Program-made: the position numbers and the translations under genes
In this document: positions 15,843-25,481 of the stretch, in pieces
Numbering within the stretch: the first letter of the stretch is position 1
Layout: the number at the start of each line of letters is the position of its first letter
Source of the DNA: Pirellulaceae bacterium
GTDB taxonomy: Bacteria > Planctomycetota > Planctomycetia > Pirellulales > Pirellulaceae
DNA: 45,931 bases
Assembly: GCA_028289675.1 (NCBI GenBank)
Contig: JANQOL010000365.1
Location: 1-45,931 of the forward strand
Direction: 5' to 3'
The notes under the pieces: model-generated
What the model saw: the letters and a program-made list of their open reading frames with translations, nothing else
Told to the model about the DNA's origin: nothing
The model's database searches: none

Positions 15843-18800
15843 ATGCAGCTGTTCAACGCGTTCATCAACAATCCGGTCAAAGTCACTGTGGGCATTTTGA
15901 TCGTCAGCCTGTTTGGGTCGATCTCCCTGCTGACGATGCCGAAGCAGATGATTCCGGCGGTGCAGAATCCCGTTCTATCGGTCGACACGAGCTGGCCGGG
16001 AGCCAGTCCCAGTGAGATAGAGCGCGAGATCGTTCAAGAGCAGGAAGAACAGCTGGCCGCGGTCGAGGGTCTGGTCAAGATGACGTCGACCTGCCGATCC
16101 GGTTCGGCCAGTATCACGATGGAGTTTGCGGTCGGTACCGACATTGGCGACGCTATGATGCGCGTCAACACGCGACTACAGCAAGTCCGTGAATATCCGC
16201 TCAATGCGAACGAACCGGTTATCGAAGCGTCGGACACTAGCGACAGCCCGATCGCCCGGTTCGCACTGACTGCCCGGCCGCCGTCGATCCAACAGATTAC
16301 GGAGTTTCAAGGGCGTCACCCGGATCTGGCAGAGAAACTGGAGCCGTCGCGCACCGCGGCCAATACCGGCTTGCGTGTGTTTCGACTGCGGCAAGTCTAC
16401 GCTCAATTAGGCGACCAGCATCCGGAACTGAGCGAGCTGCTGCCGGCGGAGGTCGATCTCCAAGAAGTCCGCAAGTTGTCCGAAGACATCATCGAACCAC
16501 AGTTCGAGCGAGTGCCAGGTGTGGCCGAAGCGGACACCTATGGCGGGCAGCAGGAAGAGCTGCAAGTGATTGTCGATCCCGAGCGTCTGGCCGCTCGTCA
16601 GTTGACGATCGCCGATGTACGGGCCGCGCTATCGGGGCAAAACAAGGATACTTCCGCGGGCGATTTATGGGAGGGCAAGCGTCGCTACATCATTCGAACA
16701 CTCGGGCAGTTTCGCGATCCCGACCAAGTCCGTAGCCAGATTCTCAGCTCCGAGGGAGGTATGCCCGTCTATGTCGGCGATGTGGCAGACGTCCGCGTGG
16801 CTTACAAAAAGGTCGACAGCCTCTCCCGTCGCTACGGTTTGACCAGCAACGGTCTCAGTGTGCGCCGCGCGTCCGATGCCAACGTGTTGGAGGTCATGGA
16901 AGGACTGTACCAAACGACGCGAGATCTGAACGATGGCGTGCTAAAGCGCCTGAATCTAGAACTCTTCCAATACTACGACGAAACCGAATACATCAAGTCG
17001 GCGATCAGTCTGGTACAGCAGAACATTTTTGTCGGTGGTACGTTGACCATCATCGTGTTGATGTTGTTTCTGCACTTGGGTCGCGCTACGTTGTTGTCCG
17101 TACCAGTCATCGCCGCCAGCGCGCTGGCGGCCGTCTACGTATCACCTTGGTTCTTTCTGTTGACGATTGTCTTGACGCTGTTGGCCGGCTTGTGGTTTGG
17201 CCGTGGAGCACTGGTGGTTGGGTTGGCGATTCCGGCCAGTGTGGTCGGTACCTTTCTCTTACTCGGTTTGATGGGCCGCTCGCTGAACGTGATCAGTCTG
17301 GCCGGACTGGCGTTTGCCGTCGGTATGCTTGTCGACAATGCGGTCGTGGTGCTGGAGAACATCTATCGGCGGCGAGAATTGGGTGAAGACGCCCCACAAG
17401 CTGCCGCAAAAGGGACCAGCGAAGTCGCCGGTGCCGTGGTGGCTTCAACACTGACCACCATCGCCGTGTTTCTTCCCGTGCTGTTTGTGCAAGATACGTC
17501 CGGCCAGTTGTTTCGCGACATCGCTTTGGCTATCGCCTGCGCCGTGGGCTTGTCACTCCTGATTTCCTTCACCATGATTCCCACGGCTGCGGCCAGGTTG
17601 TTTCGCGATTTTCAAACGGGTTTGGCGAAACCAGATCGCTCTGCCGAGCCGCTTCACCGAACTGATTCTGTACCGGCGCCGGAGGTGGTCGGGTCTGACT
17701 CCACTTTCGTTCGGTGGTTAAGCAACTTTGGCAGCGGCTTGACGGCTTGGGTGGCCGGTACGAATCGCTGGATCCTGGCTCGACAGTCTCGATCACTCGC
17801 GCTTGTGCTGTGCATGGTCGCCTTCTCGTTGGGCGTGAGCTACGCGCTGTGGCCCAAGGTCGAGTATCTGCCTTCCGGCAACCGCAACTTTGTGTTCTGC
17901 AGCTTGTCGCCGCCTCCCGGCTATAACATTGAACAACTGATGCACATGGGTGAAAAGTTGGAATCCGACCTGCAGCCCTATTGGGACGTGGATCCGGGCA
18001 GCCCCGAAGCCGCTGCACTGGATTATCCGACTGTTGATTACTATTTCTACGCCGTGCGAGGCACTAGTGTGTTCATGGGCTTTCGCGCCACTGAGGAAGA
18101 GCGAGTCCGTGAGTTGATTCCGCTGGTCAAGCAAGCGGGCTCCCAATTCCCCGGCACTCGAGCCATTGTCAAACAATCCAGTCTGTTTGAGCGGGGCCTG
18201 ACAGGTGGACGGACAGTTGATATCGAGATCACCGGCGGCGACTTGAATAAGTTGATCGCGGTCGGACGGCGTGTTTTGAACGACGTGAAGCGAATCATCC
18301 CAGACGCTCAGGCATCTCCCCGGCCCAGTTTGGATCTGTCCAGTCCGGAAATTCACGTCCAGCCCAAGTCGATGGAATCGTCTGAGTTGGGGATCAGCGC
18401 GGCCGAACTAGGCTATGTCGTCGACGCGTTCGTGGACGGTGCCTACGCCGGCGACTACTTCGTCGATGGGGACAAGATCGATCTGACGATCATGGGGGAA
18501 GGGTCTTTCGTTGGTCGTACCCAGGATATTGAATCATTACCGATCGCCACGCCTGGAGGTATCGTTCCGTTGTCAGCGGTGGCCGTGGTTGAACCGAGTA
18601 GTGGCCCCGAAGCCATCATGCGCCGTGAACGCTTGCGGGCGATCACGATTTCAGTCACACCGCCTCTCACGGTTCCTTTGGAAGAGGCCATGTTGAACAT
18701 TGACCGTCAAATTGTAGAACCGCTGCACTCCGAAGGGGTGATCGATGGAGAAACGATGGTTTCGCTTTCCGGTACGGCGGACAAGCTGCGTCAAGCCTGG

Positions 18801-19346
18801 AACGCGCTGCGATGGAATCTGATCCTGGCGCTGGCCATCACGTACTTGTTGATGGCCGCGCTCTTTGAATCCTGGTTGTACCCCTGGGTGATCATCTTTA
18901 CGGTGCCCTTGGGAGCGGTCGGAGGCGTGTTGGGATTGTTCTTGCTGAATCAGTTTCTGTTCCAGGCTCTGGACGTACTCACCATGCTGGGCTTCGTGAT
19001 TTTGATCGGTACGGTGGTCAATAATGCCATTTTGATTGTGCACCAATCACTCAACTACATCCGTGAAGGCCGGCCACCTCGCGAAGCCGTTCCAGACAGC
19101 GTGCGCACACGGATTCGGCCGATCTTGATCACCACCACGACAACCGTTTTGGGACTTCTGCCTCTGGTGTTGTTTCCGGGCGCGGGCAGCGAGCTTTACC
19201 GTGGGTTGGGCGCGGTTGTGTTGGGCGGCTTGGTGTTGTCGACCGTGTTTACCGTCTTCTTGGTGCCTGCTGTGTTCATGCTGACACTGGACGCGAAGCA
19301 CTGGCTGGCCGTGCGCTGCGGATTGGCTTTGCCCAGGCAAGACTAA
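15843..19346 (+). CDS. RND multidrug efflux permease (AcrB/HAE-like)
   Basis: A 1167-residue proton-driven inner-membrane pump, about 120 residues longer than AcrB. The N-terminus (FNAFINNPVKVTVGILIVSL) and the helix-4 motif GMLVDNAVVVLENIYRRRE are diagnostic; the usual second Asp is Asn here. Two sets of hydrophobic segments (about 380-580 and 985-1150) flank large periplasmic loops with PTVDYYFYAVRG and DIEITGGDLNKL segments. The C-terminal set has GFVILIGTVVNNAILIVHQSLN and IRPILITTTTTVLGLLPLV. The extra length is partly in the first periplasmic loop, where about 45 additional residues (QITEFQGRHPDLAE onward) seem inserted, and partly in the central cytoplasmic linker. The stop overlaps that of the convergent GNAT gene. 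Confidence 0.93.
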   Translation: MQLFNAFINNPVKVTVGILIVSLFGSISLLTMPKQMIPAVQNPVLSVDTSWPGASPSEIEREIVQEQEEQLAAVEGLVKMTSTCRSGSASITMEFAVGTDIGDAMMRVNTRLQQVREYPLNANEPVIEASDTSDSPIARFALTARPPSIQQITEFQGRHPDLAEKLEPSRTAANTGLRVFRLRQVYAQLGDQHPELSELLPAEVDLQEVRKLSEDIIEPQFERVPGVAEADTYGGQQEELQVIVDPERLAARQLTIADVRAALSGQNKDTSAGDLWEGKRRYIIRTLGQFRDPDQVRSQILSSEGGMPVYVGDVADVRVAYKKVDSLSRRYGLTSNGLSVRRASDANVLEVMEGLYQTTRDLNDGVLKRLNLELFQYYDETEYIKSAISLVQQNIFVGGTLTIIVLMLFLHLGRATLLSVPVIAASALAAVYVSPWFFLLTIVLTLLAGLWFGRGALVVGLAIPASVVGTFLLLGLMGRSLNVISLAGLAFAVGMLVDNAVVVLENIYRRRELGEDAPQAAAKGTSEVAGAVVASTLTTIAVFLPVLFVQDTSGQLFRDIALAIACAVGLSLLISFTMIPTAAARLFRDFQTGLAKPDRSAEPLHRTDSVPAPEVVGSDSTFVRWLSNFGSGLTAWVAGTNRWILARQSRSLALVLCMVAFSLGVSYALWPKVEYLPSGNRNFVFCSLSPPPGYNIEQLMHMGEKLESDLQPYWDVDPGSPEAAALDYPTVDYYFYAVRGTSVFMGFRATEEERVRELIPLVKQAGSQFPGTRAIVKQSSLFERGLTGGRTVDIEITGGDLNKLIAVGRRVLNDVKRIIPDAQASPRPSLDLSSPEIHVQPKSMESSELGISAAELGYVVDAFVDGAYAGDYFVDGDKIDLTIMGEGSFVGRTQDIESLPIATPGGIVPLSAVAVVEPSSGPEAIMRRERLRAITISVTPPLTVPLEEAMLNIDRQIVEPLHSEGVIDGETMVSLSGTADKLRQAWNALRWNLILALAITYLLMAALFESWLYPWVIIFTVPLGAVGGVLGLFLLNQFLFQALDVLTMLGFVILIGTVVNNAILIVHQSLNYIREGRPPREAVPDSVRTRIRPILITTTTTVLGLLPLVLFPGAGSELYRGLGAVVLGGLVLSTVFTVFLVPAVFMLTLDAKHWLAVRCGLALPRQD

Positions 19347-19852
19347 GAGCTTTCGTCGGGCTCCAGCGACAGCTGCAAATAGACAACGTCTAGCCACCGA
19401 CCGAATTTGAACCCGACTTCGCGGAACTGGCCGACTGTTTGGAAGCCCAGCGATTCCTGCAAGGCAATGCTGGCTGTTTGCTCCGTGCAAGCGCCGCCAA
19501 TAATTACGTGGTGTCCCAATTCCCGGGCGCGGTTGATCAGATCTTGCAGCAGTTTTCGTCCGATGCCGCGACGATGCCAATCGTGGTGAATGTAGATCGA
19601 CGCCTCGACCGTGCGTGCGTAACCTTTCCTGCTATTCCAAGTGGATAGAGCGGCCCAGCCGACTGCTGTACCTTGCACTTCGGCAATCGTTACCGGATGC
19701 TCAGGTCTTCGAGCGTCGAACCAGGCCTGCCGTTCGGCCAGCGTCTCCGGCTCGATTTGAAACGTACAAGTGCAGTTTTCGACGTAATAATTGTAGATCT
19801 CGTGGATCGTGCCCACATCCGCGGAAGCGGCATCGCGAATTTGAGTTTGCAT
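19343..19852 (-). CDS. GNAT N-acetyltransferase (phosphinothricin acetyltransferase-like)
   Basis: A 169-residue acetyl-CoA-dependent N-acetyltransferase. The start at 19852 (MQTQIRDAASADVGTIHEIYN) matches the family N-terminus; the open frame extends 29 codons further. Typical Pat/Bar-like features are YYVENCTCTFQIEPET, the acetyl-CoA loop HHDWHRRGIGRKLLQDLI, and the tail SLGFQTVGQFREVGFKFG followed by RWLDVVYLQL. Family members acetylate methionine sulfoximine-like or other amino-acid analogues. Its TAG shares bases with the TAA of the RND gene (CTAA at 19343-19346), so the two genes converge with a 4-bp overlap. Confidence 0.9.
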   Translation of the reverse strand: MQTQIRDAASADVGTIHEIYNYYVENCTCTFQIEPETLAERQAWFDARRPEHPVTIAEVQGTAVGWAALSTWNSRKGYARTVEASIYIHHDWHRRGIGRKLLQDLINRARELGHHVIIGGACTEQTASIALQESLGFQTVGQFREVGFKFGRWLDVVYLQLSLEPDESS

Positions 19853-19963
19853 GGCGTAACGTTTTTGATCGCGTGACTGATCGCGTGACAATGCCCAGTG
19901 AATCCAACTTGAGTGCGATCCGGCGTAACAGGATACCACGTTGTTCTCGAGCCGCTGCCCGAC

Positions 19964-20692
19964 CTACGCCGAATTCTGAGGCCGCCAGCACTCAAACACG
20001 CGCACCGCAACGCGTTGATCTTCTAGATCCACATCGTGTTCGCGACAGTCCCAACCCGCCTGACGAATCCAGTCAGCAAACCTGTCTCCGGTATGACGAT
20101 GGGGTTCGCTGAGGTACAGCTTGCCTCCAGCTGCCAGATGTTGCCGCGCGCACGCTTCCAGCCTTGGGAACAGGGCAGGATCGTAGACTAAATCCGAGCC
20201 AACGATGATAGGGAAGGCTTCTTCGGTCAATCGTTGCCGCTGCCAGTTCAGCAAACGAACACGCACACGGTGGGCCACCGGCCAAGCGTTTAACTTGGCT
20301 ACTTGCAACGCCAATTCGACGGTGTCGGTCATCGTTACCATTCCACCCCTGGCGGCAGCCCCGGTGCCGGCTTGTCCCGAACCGCAGCCCAATTCCAACA
20401 CGCGGCGGCCGGCTAATGGCAGTCGACCCAAGAAGCGGTCCAGCCCCAAGGCGGCACGCCAAGTGGCCGCCCAGAACGGGTCCAGGTCTTCGGCGTGGCG
20501 CGCGTCCTCGGCCGCAGCTGCCTGTTCGAGAAGCCCTTCGGGATTTGCCACCCGATACCATTGGAACAGCTGGCCGCCCAAGTGGACGGGCACGATCTCT
20601 AGATCGACGGACCGCTGAATCTCTCGCAACAGCTCGTTTCGCGAAAAACCGTGCCAGCTTGGAGAGGTAGCATTGGGAGGCTTAGAGCTCAC
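19964..20692 (-). CDS. Class I SAM-dependent methyltransferase
   Basis: A protein of about 242 residues of the Methyltransf_16/PrmA-like group, which includes protein lysine methyltransferases. Diagnostic segments are DPFWAATWRAALGL, motif I RRVLELGCGSGQAGTGAA, MTDTVELALQVAKLNA, and IIVGSDLVYDPALFPRLEA followed by GGKLYLSEPHR. I start at the GTG at 20692 because GGAG lies four bases upstream; a TTG at 20713 is the longest option. Either overlaps the 3' end of the sugar isomerase gene (11 bp from the GTG), so the two are translationally coupled. The substrate is unknown. Confidence 0.85.
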   Translation of the reverse strand: MSSKPPNATSPSWHGFSRNELLREIQRSVDLEIVPVHLGGQLFQWYRVANPEGLLEQAAAAEDARHAEDLDPFWAATWRAALGLDRFLGRLPLAGRRVLELGCGSGQAGTGAAARGGMVTMTDTVELALQVAKLNAWPVAHRVRVRLLNWQRQRLTEEAFPIIVGSDLVYDPALFPRLEACARQHLAAGGKLYLSEPHRHTGDRFADWIRQAGWDCREHDVDLEDQRVAVRVFECWRPQNSA

Positions 20693-21689
20693 GTCGCTCC
20701 AGAATGTCTTCAAAGTCGGTCAAGTGATAGTCGATGCCTACGTAATCCAGCACGCGGCAGAGACCTCGCAAGGCTACTCCAAAACCGTCTGGCCCGCTAA
20801 AGCCACCAAATTGGCCGCCGCCTTTGACATGAGGCTCCAGATCGAAAATGACGCCAGGCGCGCCTAGCTTTCGCATCCGACGATCGATTTTTGGCAGTTC
20901 CGATGCCAGATCTCGCAAAATGGCCTCGTGACCAGTGTCTCCGATGTCCGCCGGCACGAAGTTCTTTAGCGACGCCTCATCAATATGGGTCAGGCGACCG
21001 GTGCCCGGATGGCGATAATCTTTCACGTGGATCCAACCCAAACCGGGCTTCATCGCTTGGTAGTCGGCGAAGACTTCGTCGGGAGTCATTCCCTGACAGA
21101 CCAAGTTGGCTCCATCAAAAATCAGCACCAACGCTGGGTGCTTCACTTGGCGATGCAACTTGGCAAGCAACGCACCGGTTTGGCCGACCAAATTGGCTTC
21201 GACCTCCAAGCCAAACACCAGCCCTTCGGCCGCGCAGAGATCGGCTATTTGCCCCAACTGGTCCACGACTTGACTCAAATGATCTTCTGGATCGGTTCCC
21301 TTGGGGTGATAGAACGAAAACCCGCGCAGCAGTTTGGTGCCCAGGGTGTTGGCAACATCACAAGCATGCTGCACATCTTTCTTGAGATACTGCTTGAACG
21401 GGATGAATTTGTTCTGCGTCCCATCGTCGACATCCAGCAGTTTGACTTTCCCAATCGGGGAGCCCATCGTGGCCACCTGGAGTCCATACTCTGCCTGCAG
21501 TTTGACAACCTTCTTCAGCTCTGCCTTGGTCAGAGCCATGGCGTTCTTGATGCCGTTGCCTACGTCAATGAAGCGAATCGAGTAGTACTGCAACCCCGTA
21601 GCGGCCAGAGCCGCGTACTGCTGTATCGCTTGTTTTTGGTTGGCGGCCTCATCCGCAAATCCGCTGAGTATCACAGGGGGAGCAGTCAT
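20682..21689 (-). CDS. Sugar phosphate isomerase/epimerase family TIM barrel
   Basis: A 335-residue xylose-isomerase-like/AP-endonuclease-2-fold protein. Metal-ligand segments can be recognised: LVFGLEVEANLVGQ (Glu), PALVLIFDGANLVCQG (Asp), GLGWIHVKDYRHP (His and Asp) and VIFDLEPHVKGGGQFGGFSG near the end. The ATG at 21689 (TAPPVILSGFADEAANQKQ) starts the family-like beta-1 strand; the longer frame adds 26 non-conserved residues. Planctomycetes carry many such paralogues for sugar catabolism. It is the first gene of a two-gene unit with the methyltransferase and lies 90 bp downstream of queF on the same strand. Confidence 0.88.
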   Translation of the reverse strand: MTAPPVILSGFADEAANQKQAIQQYAALAATGLQYYSIRFIDVGNGIKNAMALTKAELKKVVKLQAEYGLQVATMGSPIGKVKLLDVDDGTQNKFIPFKQYLKKDVQHACDVANTLGTKLLRGFSFYHPKGTDPEDHLSQVVDQLGQIADLCAAEGLVFGLEVEANLVGQTGALLAKLHRQVKHPALVLIFDGANLVCQGMTPDEVFADYQAMKPGLGWIHVKDYRHPGTGRLTHIDEASLKNFVPADIGDTGHEAILRDLASELPKIDRRMRKLGAPGVIFDLEPHVKGGGQFGGFSGPDGFGVALRGLCRVLDYVGIDYHLTDFEDILERREL

Positions 21690-21779
21690 GGTTGTTCTCG
21701 ATGTAATAAATTGAAAATTAGATGTTGGCCGATGGTTTGACCGTTTCGCGGCCCACTTCGATCTCACACGTTGGTGGAA

Positions 21780-22139
21780 TCAAGTAGGCGAGACGTAGTG
21801 TACGCGAATGATAGACGTGATGCCTCCGCGTGCTCCCCAGTGACTTTCCAGTGTCAATCGTCTGGGTTGGCAAACGGCGACGAAGTCATCCAGAATTCGG
21901 TTGGTGACGTTCTCGTAGAAGATGCCCTCATTGCGGAACTTTTGCAGGTATAGTTTGAGGCTCTTCAGCTCGACACAGGTTTGATCCGGAACGTACCTGA
22001 ATATCAGAGTTCCAAAGTCTGGCTGACCAGTCTTGGGGCACATCGACGTGAACTCTGGGCATTCAATTTCAATTTCATACTCCCGGTCGGGAAAACTATT
22101 CTCGAATACTTCCAGTTGATCTTGAAAGGGTGTGGACAC
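21780..22139 (-). CDS. queF: NADPH-dependent 7-cyano-7-deazaguanine reductase
   Basis: Reduces preQ0 to preQ1 in queuosine tRNA-modification biosynthesis. The 119-residue, single-domain protein is a type I QueF. It has the signature ECPEFTSMCPKTGQPDF with the thioimide-forming Cys (C34) and catalytic Asp (D41), the QueF motif ELKSLKLYL (57-65), RNEGIFYEN, and the closing SHWGARGGITSIIRVHY. The GTG start at 22139 is the only sensible one. The gene is divergent from queE, the enzyme two steps earlier in the pathway, with start codons only about 50 bp apart. QueC and QueD are not in the window. Confidence 0.95.
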   Translation of the reverse strand: MSTPFQDQLEVFENSFPDREYEIEIECPEFTSMCPKTGQPDFGTLIFRYVPDQTCVELKSLKLYLQKFRNEGIFYENVTNRILDDFVAVCQPRRLTLESHWGARGGITSIIRVHYVSPT

Positions 22140-22191
22140 CGGTCAGAATTCTCCAATGGGTGTTGTCGAAGCTGCAGGAATCTCCACGAGT

Positions 22192-23010
22192 ATGAAATCT
22201 CTCCCCCAAAACCGGAAGGGGGGCGCAGTTGCGCCAACAGAGGCCTCGTCCGAGTTGTCGTCTGTCCGGTCTGCCGCTAATGATTCTGCCGCGAACGAAT
22301 CGGCTGCCGGCACGATTTGGATCAGCGAGATCTACGCCAGTCTTCAAGGCGAAGGACTGCTGACCGGCACGCCTAGTATCTTTGTGCGAACCAGTGGATG
22401 CAATCTCCGTTGTTGGTTTTGCGATACGCCGTTTGCATCTTGGCAGCCCTCTGGCCGGCACCTGACGGTGAACGACATCGTGGACGCTTGCACGGCGGAG
22501 ACGCCGCGACACATCGTCTTGACCGGTGGGGAACCCATGATCCATCGTCGACTTCCCGACTTGTGTCGGCAACTCAAGCAAGAAGGCTACCATCTGACGA
22601 TTGAAACGGCGGGCACGCTGTGGGCCGACTTGCCCTGTGATTTGATGTCGATCAGTCCCAAACTATCCGGCTCGACACCAGATCCGCAACGCACACCGTT
22701 TTCACCGCAGTGGCAGCGGGCACATGAGCGGCGGCGAGAGCGGCTAGAGGTCGTCCGCCAGTTTATGGACACGCATGCGTATCAACTCAAGTTCGTTGTT
22801 GACGATGAGTCGGATGCGCGTGAGGTCTTGAGCTACGTCGAACGCTTGGGCGCCGTCGATCGGAGCCGAGTGCTACTGATGCCGCAGGGCGTCGAGCAAT
22901 CCGAACTGGAGCAACGAGCTGAGTGGTTGGAGCCTTGGTGCCAGTCGCACGGAGTTCAGTTCTGTCCTCGAGCCCATATTGCCTGGTTCGGGAATCGCCG
23001 TGGCACTTGA
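22192..23010 (+). CDS. queE: 7-carboxy-7-deazaguanine synthase (radical SAM)
   Basis: Makes CDG from CPH4 in the queuosine pathway. From the ATG at 22192 the protein has 272 residues. It has the QueE start segment IWISEIYASLQGEG, the radical-SAM cluster SGCNLRCWFCDTP (C-x3-C-x2-C at 70, 74, 77), LTGGEPMIH, TIETAGTL, SISPKLSGSTPDP and the closing QFCPRAHIAWFGNRRGT. About 40 low-complexity residues precede the conserved part, so the true start is uncertain: GTG 22132, ATG 22156 and ATG 22192 are all in frame. GTG 22132 would overlap queF head to head, so I chose the latest ATG. Confidence 0.93.
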   Translation: MKSLPQNRKGGAVAPTEASSELSSVRSAANDSAANESAAGTIWISEIYASLQGEGLLTGTPSIFVRTSGCNLRCWFCDTPFASWQPSGRHLTVNDIVDACTAETPRHIVLTGGEPMIHRRLPDLCRQLKQEGYHLTIETAGTLWADLPCDLMSISPKLSGSTPDPQRTPFSPQWQRAHERRRERLEVVRQFMDTHAYQLKFVVDDESDAREVLSYVERLGAVDRSRVLLMPQGVEQSELEQRAEWLEPWCQSHGVQFCPRAHIAWFGNRRGT

Positions 23011-23045
23011 GATTTCTTCACCGACGCCAATCGATCGCGGGATTT

Positions 23046-25481
23046 CTACTCAACCACGCTTTCTGACATGATCCGTTGATACGTCTCGCGTGCTTGATCG
23101 TACGCAGTTTTGGCGGCCTGAATTTCTTCGGGGCGAATTTGTTTACGTTTTTGACTCCAACAAACGTCAACTGCATCGCGGCACCACTCGGCACTGCGTC
23201 GGCTGGCGCGAATCTCTTGTCCGCCGACATGCACAAAGATCGGATTGCTATGCATCGACGGCAGAATACGGACAGCCACCCAGGACGAATGCGGAATATC
23301 AATATCAAACTCCAGATCACGCGGTCGACCATCGGCCTCGATGAACTCTTGCTGGACGGCCTGGCCGTTGACGATGACTTCTACCGGCACGCGGCGGCTG
23401 TTGGGTTGGCGAGCTCGTTCCAGGTGCCAGTATGGTTTTTCATCCAACCGACGAGAGGCAATTTGGCGTCCCAACGCGCCTGGTTGTTCCGGCAAGCGGG
23501 CTGCCACACGGCACCTGACGGTTTGCCTGCCGGGTTGCTCCAGGTCAAGCCGACTGGGTTGGTTTTGACCGCCGACCACACCCAACTGCTGCTCGCCGAC
23601 AGAGAAGCTCAACAAGTGGCTCATGCCGTCGCTGACGTAGCTGCGACCGTCGCGCAGGCCATGCACCCAGTCCGCGTAGGAGAGCTCCTCTGCCGTTGTA
23701 TCGGGAATCTGCACATAGCTGCGGCCCAGACCGACGCGCTCACCATAGATGCATGGAAAATCCGTCTCTCCGCTGATACGAGTTGTAAAGCCGCAATTGA
23801 GCGTGTGGTACCAGATGTTGAGTTCCCAGATCGCTGGCGTATCGACCGCGCTGATAAAGTCGCATACGCCGTGCGTGGTCGTAACGATGAACTCGTTGGC
23901 TCCGATGCCGTCAAAGGGTGGCATGGCATAGTCGGGTAGCCGATCGGCTGCGCGACCGGCCTGGCCAGGATTGGCACCTCCCCACGTTCGCGGAAATCGC
24001 CCACGCCCTCCGTTCGGCAGATAGTCGGGTAGAGCCAGGCCCCAGCCGCTGTGGCTGTAACCGACCACACCGCCCTGCTCTTTACCCCACGCCAGCACCG
24101 GCTGCGTCCAAGTTGGCCACTGTTCAATCGATTTCGTTCCCGGGAAATCGTCCTCGGTCAAATTTAAAAGACACAAATGGCCGGCATGTGACGAGGGAAA
24201 TCCGCTGACTTCGACATCGTAGCGCATCAAGTGGCCGGGTTGGGACAGCTTCGAGACTTGGCCGTCAAAGAACTGCTTCTGGTAGTACCAGCACGGTCCC
24301 CAGCTAAGCACACAGCCCACATTTAGGTCCTCTCCGACCAGATGCCGTACCATGTCCTTTGGCGTCACGCCTTGGGTCGGATTTTCATAATGCGCGCATC
24401 CAGCCGCATGCACATGGTGATCGCCTGAAAACCAGCCGTGGTCAGCCATGTGGATCCAGCGTTCCAAAGGAACCGTCAGCGGATCGGGCTCGCCGAACTC
24501 CGGCACGTCCAGGCGGATATCGGCAGTTAAGTACTCCGGACCGCGATAGGCCTGAATGTGATAACGCCCTGGAGCCAACCGAATGGATTCCCCGTCGCTG
24601 CGATAGATCTGCTCGTGGAAGAAGAAGTCGGGTGCCAGTCGGCGCGACGGATTGGGATACACTCGACCCTGATCGTCTTTAACCAGCAAACTGCAAGTTG
24701 TCGGCCGGCCATCGATGTCGCGAATGACCAATGGAATTTCAACGGAGGGACGGCAGGTAAACAGAATCGGCAATTCGCTACGGAACCCCAGATCCTGAGT
24801 GCCCTGCCCGACGTGCATCGACAGCGTGGCTTCGCGCTGGCCGCGGTCGCGACTGTACAGTTGTAGAATCCGATACTCTACCCGTAGACCTGACAAAGTC
24901 GGCTTGAGTGGTTGAGAATCTACGAGCGCGATGTCCAACCAACGACGACTTGCATCGGCGGGCGAGATATCGATAGTGGGCTGCGCGGCTGAGCTACTGC
25001 GGCGCACCATCGGCCGAGCTTGAGGACTGGTGCAAACCAGCGGAGCCGTGACTCCAGCCTCATTGACAACCTTGACCAGGAAATTGGTCCAGCCCAGCTG
25101 GTCCAATCGAGCTGGGGCGACTCCCCGAGCCACCTTGACGCGACTCTCCGGATTAATGTCCACGCGCACCAGGCAATGCCGGTCCAAGATCGCCTGCAGT
25201 TGCCGGACGACCCGAGGATCTTCCGAACTGGATCGCAGTTCCTCGATCTGTTGCAAGTCTTCATCGGGCAGTGGGCTGCCCGCCAGCTGCAGAGCCTGGA
25301 CAATCCGTGCAACGCTGGCCTCCAGGGGCTGGCGGGCGACATCAGCGACGTAGCTGGCAACTTCGCCACCGAGTTGCTCCTGGGTGGGCGTCTCTTGCGC
25401 GACTGCCACCGACGGGCTGAGCACCAGGTTGATGTAACAAAAGGTACAAAACAATGCACAGAGAAATGGCAGGACGCGCAT
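23046..25481 (-). CDS. Secreted CehA/McbA-like PHP-domain metallohydrolase
   Basis: An exported protein of 811 residues. The ATG at 25481 follows GAGGT and starts a signal peptide ending VAVAQET; an in-frame GTG two codons earlier is less likely. The N-terminal 330 residues include two beta-sandwich-like parts. The PHP-type metal site begins at about residue 350 with WFSGDHHVHAAG (HxH), followed by GHLCLLNLTEDDFPGT, VVGYSHSGWG, GANEFIVTTTHG and SGETDFPCIYG. These match the CehA/McbA carbaryl-hydrolase-like group common in planctomycetes. Real substrates are unknown; the name does not imply carbaryl activity. It is convergent with queE, 35 bp away. Confidence 0.82.
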   Translation of the reverse strand: MRVLPFLCALFCTFCYINLVLSPSVAVAQETPTQEQLGGEVASYVADVARQPLEASVARIVQALQLAGSPLPDEDLQQIEELRSSSEDPRVVRQLQAILDRHCLVRVDINPESRVKVARGVAPARLDQLGWTNFLVKVVNEAGVTAPLVCTSPQARPMVRRSSSAAQPTIDISPADASRRWLDIALVDSQPLKPTLSGLRVEYRILQLYSRDRGQREATLSMHVGQGTQDLGFRSELPILFTCRPSVEIPLVIRDIDGRPTTCSLLVKDDQGRVYPNPSRRLAPDFFFHEQIYRSDGESIRLAPGRYHIQAYRGPEYLTADIRLDVPEFGEPDPLTVPLERWIHMADHGWFSGDHHVHAAGCAHYENPTQGVTPKDMVRHLVGEDLNVGCVLSWGPCWYYQKQFFDGQVSKLSQPGHLMRYDVEVSGFPSSHAGHLCLLNLTEDDFPGTKSIEQWPTWTQPVLAWGKEQGGVVGYSHSGWGLALPDYLPNGGRGRFPRTWGGANPGQAGRAADRLPDYAMPPFDGIGANEFIVTTTHGVCDFISAVDTPAIWELNIWYHTLNCGFTTRISGETDFPCIYGERVGLGRSYVQIPDTTAEELSYADWVHGLRDGRSYVSDGMSHLLSFSVGEQQLGVVGGQNQPSRLDLEQPGRQTVRCRVAARLPEQPGALGRQIASRRLDEKPYWHLERARQPNSRRVPVEVIVNGQAVQQEFIEADGRPRDLEFDIDIPHSSWVAVRILPSMHSNPIFVHVGGQEIRASRRSAEWCRDAVDVCWSQKRKQIRPEEIQAAKTAYDQARETYQRIMSESVVE

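Noticed and set aside
17793..18356. A 187-codon frame antisense to the RND pump gene
   Set aside because: It is the mirror of a strongly conserved pump gene; no start signal or motif.
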